From: an uncultured Prevotellaceae bacterium | GTDB taxonomy: Bacteria > Bacteroidota > Bacteroidia > Bacteroidales > Bacteroidaceae | Assembly: GCA_946539475.1 (NCBI GenBank) | Contig: CAMNHM010000074.1 | Location: 1-12,934, forward strand | Direction of reading: 5' to 3' | DNA: 12,934 nucleotides | Shown here: positions 12,031 to 12,934 of the stretch, one piece after another | Layout of the letters: every line of letters starts with the position of its first letter | Numbering within the stretch: position 1 is the first letter of the stretch | The notes under the pieces: model-generated | Databases searched by the model: none | What the model was told of the DNA's origin: nothing | Seen by the model: the letters and a program-made list of their open reading frames with translations, nothing else | Program-made: the position numbers and the translations under genes

Positions 12031-12934
12031 ATGAAACTAACGAAGCAACTATCCAAGCGGCCTCTTGTCGCCACCCTTCTCTGTTTCCTTGCACTGAGCG
12101 CTGCCGCCCAGACAGCCCGTAAGTTCACCGTGAACATCACCCCCGACGGTGAGTCCACCCTCCAGGCATTCATTGCCGAGGAGCCATCGGGACGTGCCGT
12201 CGTTGCGCTGCCTGGCGGTGGCTATAGCCATCTTGCCATGGAGCACGAGGGCACCGACTGGGCACCTTACTTCAACCAGCAGGGCATCAGTCTCTTCGTA
12301 CTGAAATACCGCATGCCCAAGGGCGACCGCACCATTCCCCTGAGCGATGCGCAGAATGCCATCCGCATGGTGCGCGACTCTGCCCTCGCCTGGCAGGTCA
12401 ACCCCCTCGACGTGGGCATCATGGGCTCGTCAGCCGGCGGGCACCTCGCCTCGAGCGTCTCCACGCACAGCGAGTTCGACTGCCGTCCGAACTTCTCCAT
12501 CCTCTTCTACCCCGTCATCTCGATGGACCAGCGTGTCAGCCATCGCGGCTCGTGCGTCAACTTCCTGGGCGACGAGGGATCGAAGGACGAGAAACTCGTG
12601 CGCGAATGGTCGAACGAGAATGCCGTCGTCAGCCACCTCACGCCACCCGCCGTCATCATCACCGCCAGCGACGACGGCACGGTGCCTCCCGTGACCAATG
12701 GCGTGGCCTACTATTCAGCCATGCGGCGCGCCGGCAACCTCTGTTCACTCTTCGCCTATCCCTCCGGCGGTCATGGTTTCGGATTCCGCTCTTCCTACAC
12801 TTATCACGAGCAGATGCTGGCCGACCTCACCGCCTGGCTACAGTCGCTGCCACAGCATCCGCGGGGAGCCATCCGCGTTGCCTGCATCGGCAACAGCATC
12901 ACCCACGGCTCGGGCATCGACATGCAGGAGCAGA
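12031..12934 (+). CDS. Secreted esterase: BD-FAE-like alpha/beta hydrolase fused to an SGNH hydrolase domain (cut by window edge)
   Basis: The frame is open from the ATG at 12031 to the window end (301 codons) with no stop. The signal peptide ends near residue 27 (SAAA before Gln). The alpha/beta-hydrolase domain shows LPGGGYSHLA (60-69, oxyanion loop), GSSAGG (132-137, nucleophile Ser134), SDDGTVPP (catalytic Asp214 or Asp215) and GGHGFGF (His248). This fits the acetyl/feruloyl esterase-like BD-FAE group active on plant cell wall esters. From residue 281, IRVACIGNSITHGSGID is the block I of an SGNH/GDSL hydrolase, with its Ser in GNSIT, so a second esterase domain starts here and continues past the edge. 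Such double esterases in Bacteroidota remove acetyl or other acyl groups from xylan. Residues of blocks II-V are not visible, so activity of the second domain is unproven. Confidence 0.85.
   Translation, partial: MKLTKQLSKRPLVATLLCFLALSAAAQTARKFTVNITPDGESTLQAFIAEEPSGRAVVALPGGGYSHLAMEHEGTDWAPYFNQQGISLFVLKYRMPKGDRTIPLSDAQNAIRMVRDSALAWQVNPLDVGIMGSSAGGHLASSVSTHSEFDCRPNFSILFYPVISMDQRVSHRGSCVNFLGDEGSKDEKLVREWSNENAVVSHLTPPAVIITASDDGTVPPVTNGVAYYSAMRRAGNLCSLFAYPSGGHGFGFRSSYTYHEQMLADLTAWLQSLPQHPRGAIRVACIGNSITHGSGIDMQEQ

Overview
The window looks like a chromosomal segment of a gut or rumen Bacteroidota species, most likely Prevotella or a close relative. The evidence is the promoter type (TTTG or TTG near -33, about 19 bp, then TAnnTTTG near -7), the lack of Shine-Dalgarno sequences, the G+C-rich coding sequence with A+T-rich promoters, the many secreted polysaccharide-degrading enzymes, and the short C-terminal motif of the largest protein, which resembles type IX secretion sorting signals. 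This taxonomic reading is inference; no rRNA or marker gene is present.

Layout. Positions 1-142 (minus) hold the N-terminus of a secreted GH43-like glycosidase. It diverges from a complete GH43-like glycosidase (446-1501, plus), whose mRNA leader carries a perfect 41-bp inverted repeat. That gene converges, across a heptamer-repeat palindrome, on a SusA-like GH13 alpha-glucan hydrolase (1594-3618, minus), which contains repeat-derived in-frame insertions. A 598-bp gap follows, with seven 22-bp phased quasi-palindromes. Next comes a 989-aa secreted multidomain protein of unknown function (4217-7186, plus). A 1046-bp gap after it holds a hairpin cluster, a probable terminator, a second 22-bp tandem array, a 27-nt inverted repeat and the relic of a secreted hydrolase (7733-8051, minus). 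A GH115 alpha-glucuronidase (8233-10605, plus) then converges on an MFS transporter (10643-11935, minus) across a 10-bp CCTAGG repeat. The window ends in a secreted esterase that runs off the edge (12031-12934, plus), apparently a BD-FAE-type alpha/beta hydrolase fused to an SGNH hydrolase.

Functionally this is a glycan-degradation region. The GH43-like enzymes (arabinose/xylose linkages), GH115 (glucuronic acid side chains of glucuronoxylan) and the esterase (acyl groups on xylan) fit together as accessory xylan-debranching enzymes. The GH13 enzyme fits alpha-glucans. There is no SusC/SusD pair and no regulator in the window. Nearly every gene has its own promoter, so they are not one operon.

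The most unusual content is non-coding: several tandem or palindromic repeat families that keep a fixed period (7, 10 or 22 bp) while their sequences are unrelated, one of them placed in frame inside an enzyme gene. I saw no tRNA, rRNA, CRISPR array, transposase or phage gene.
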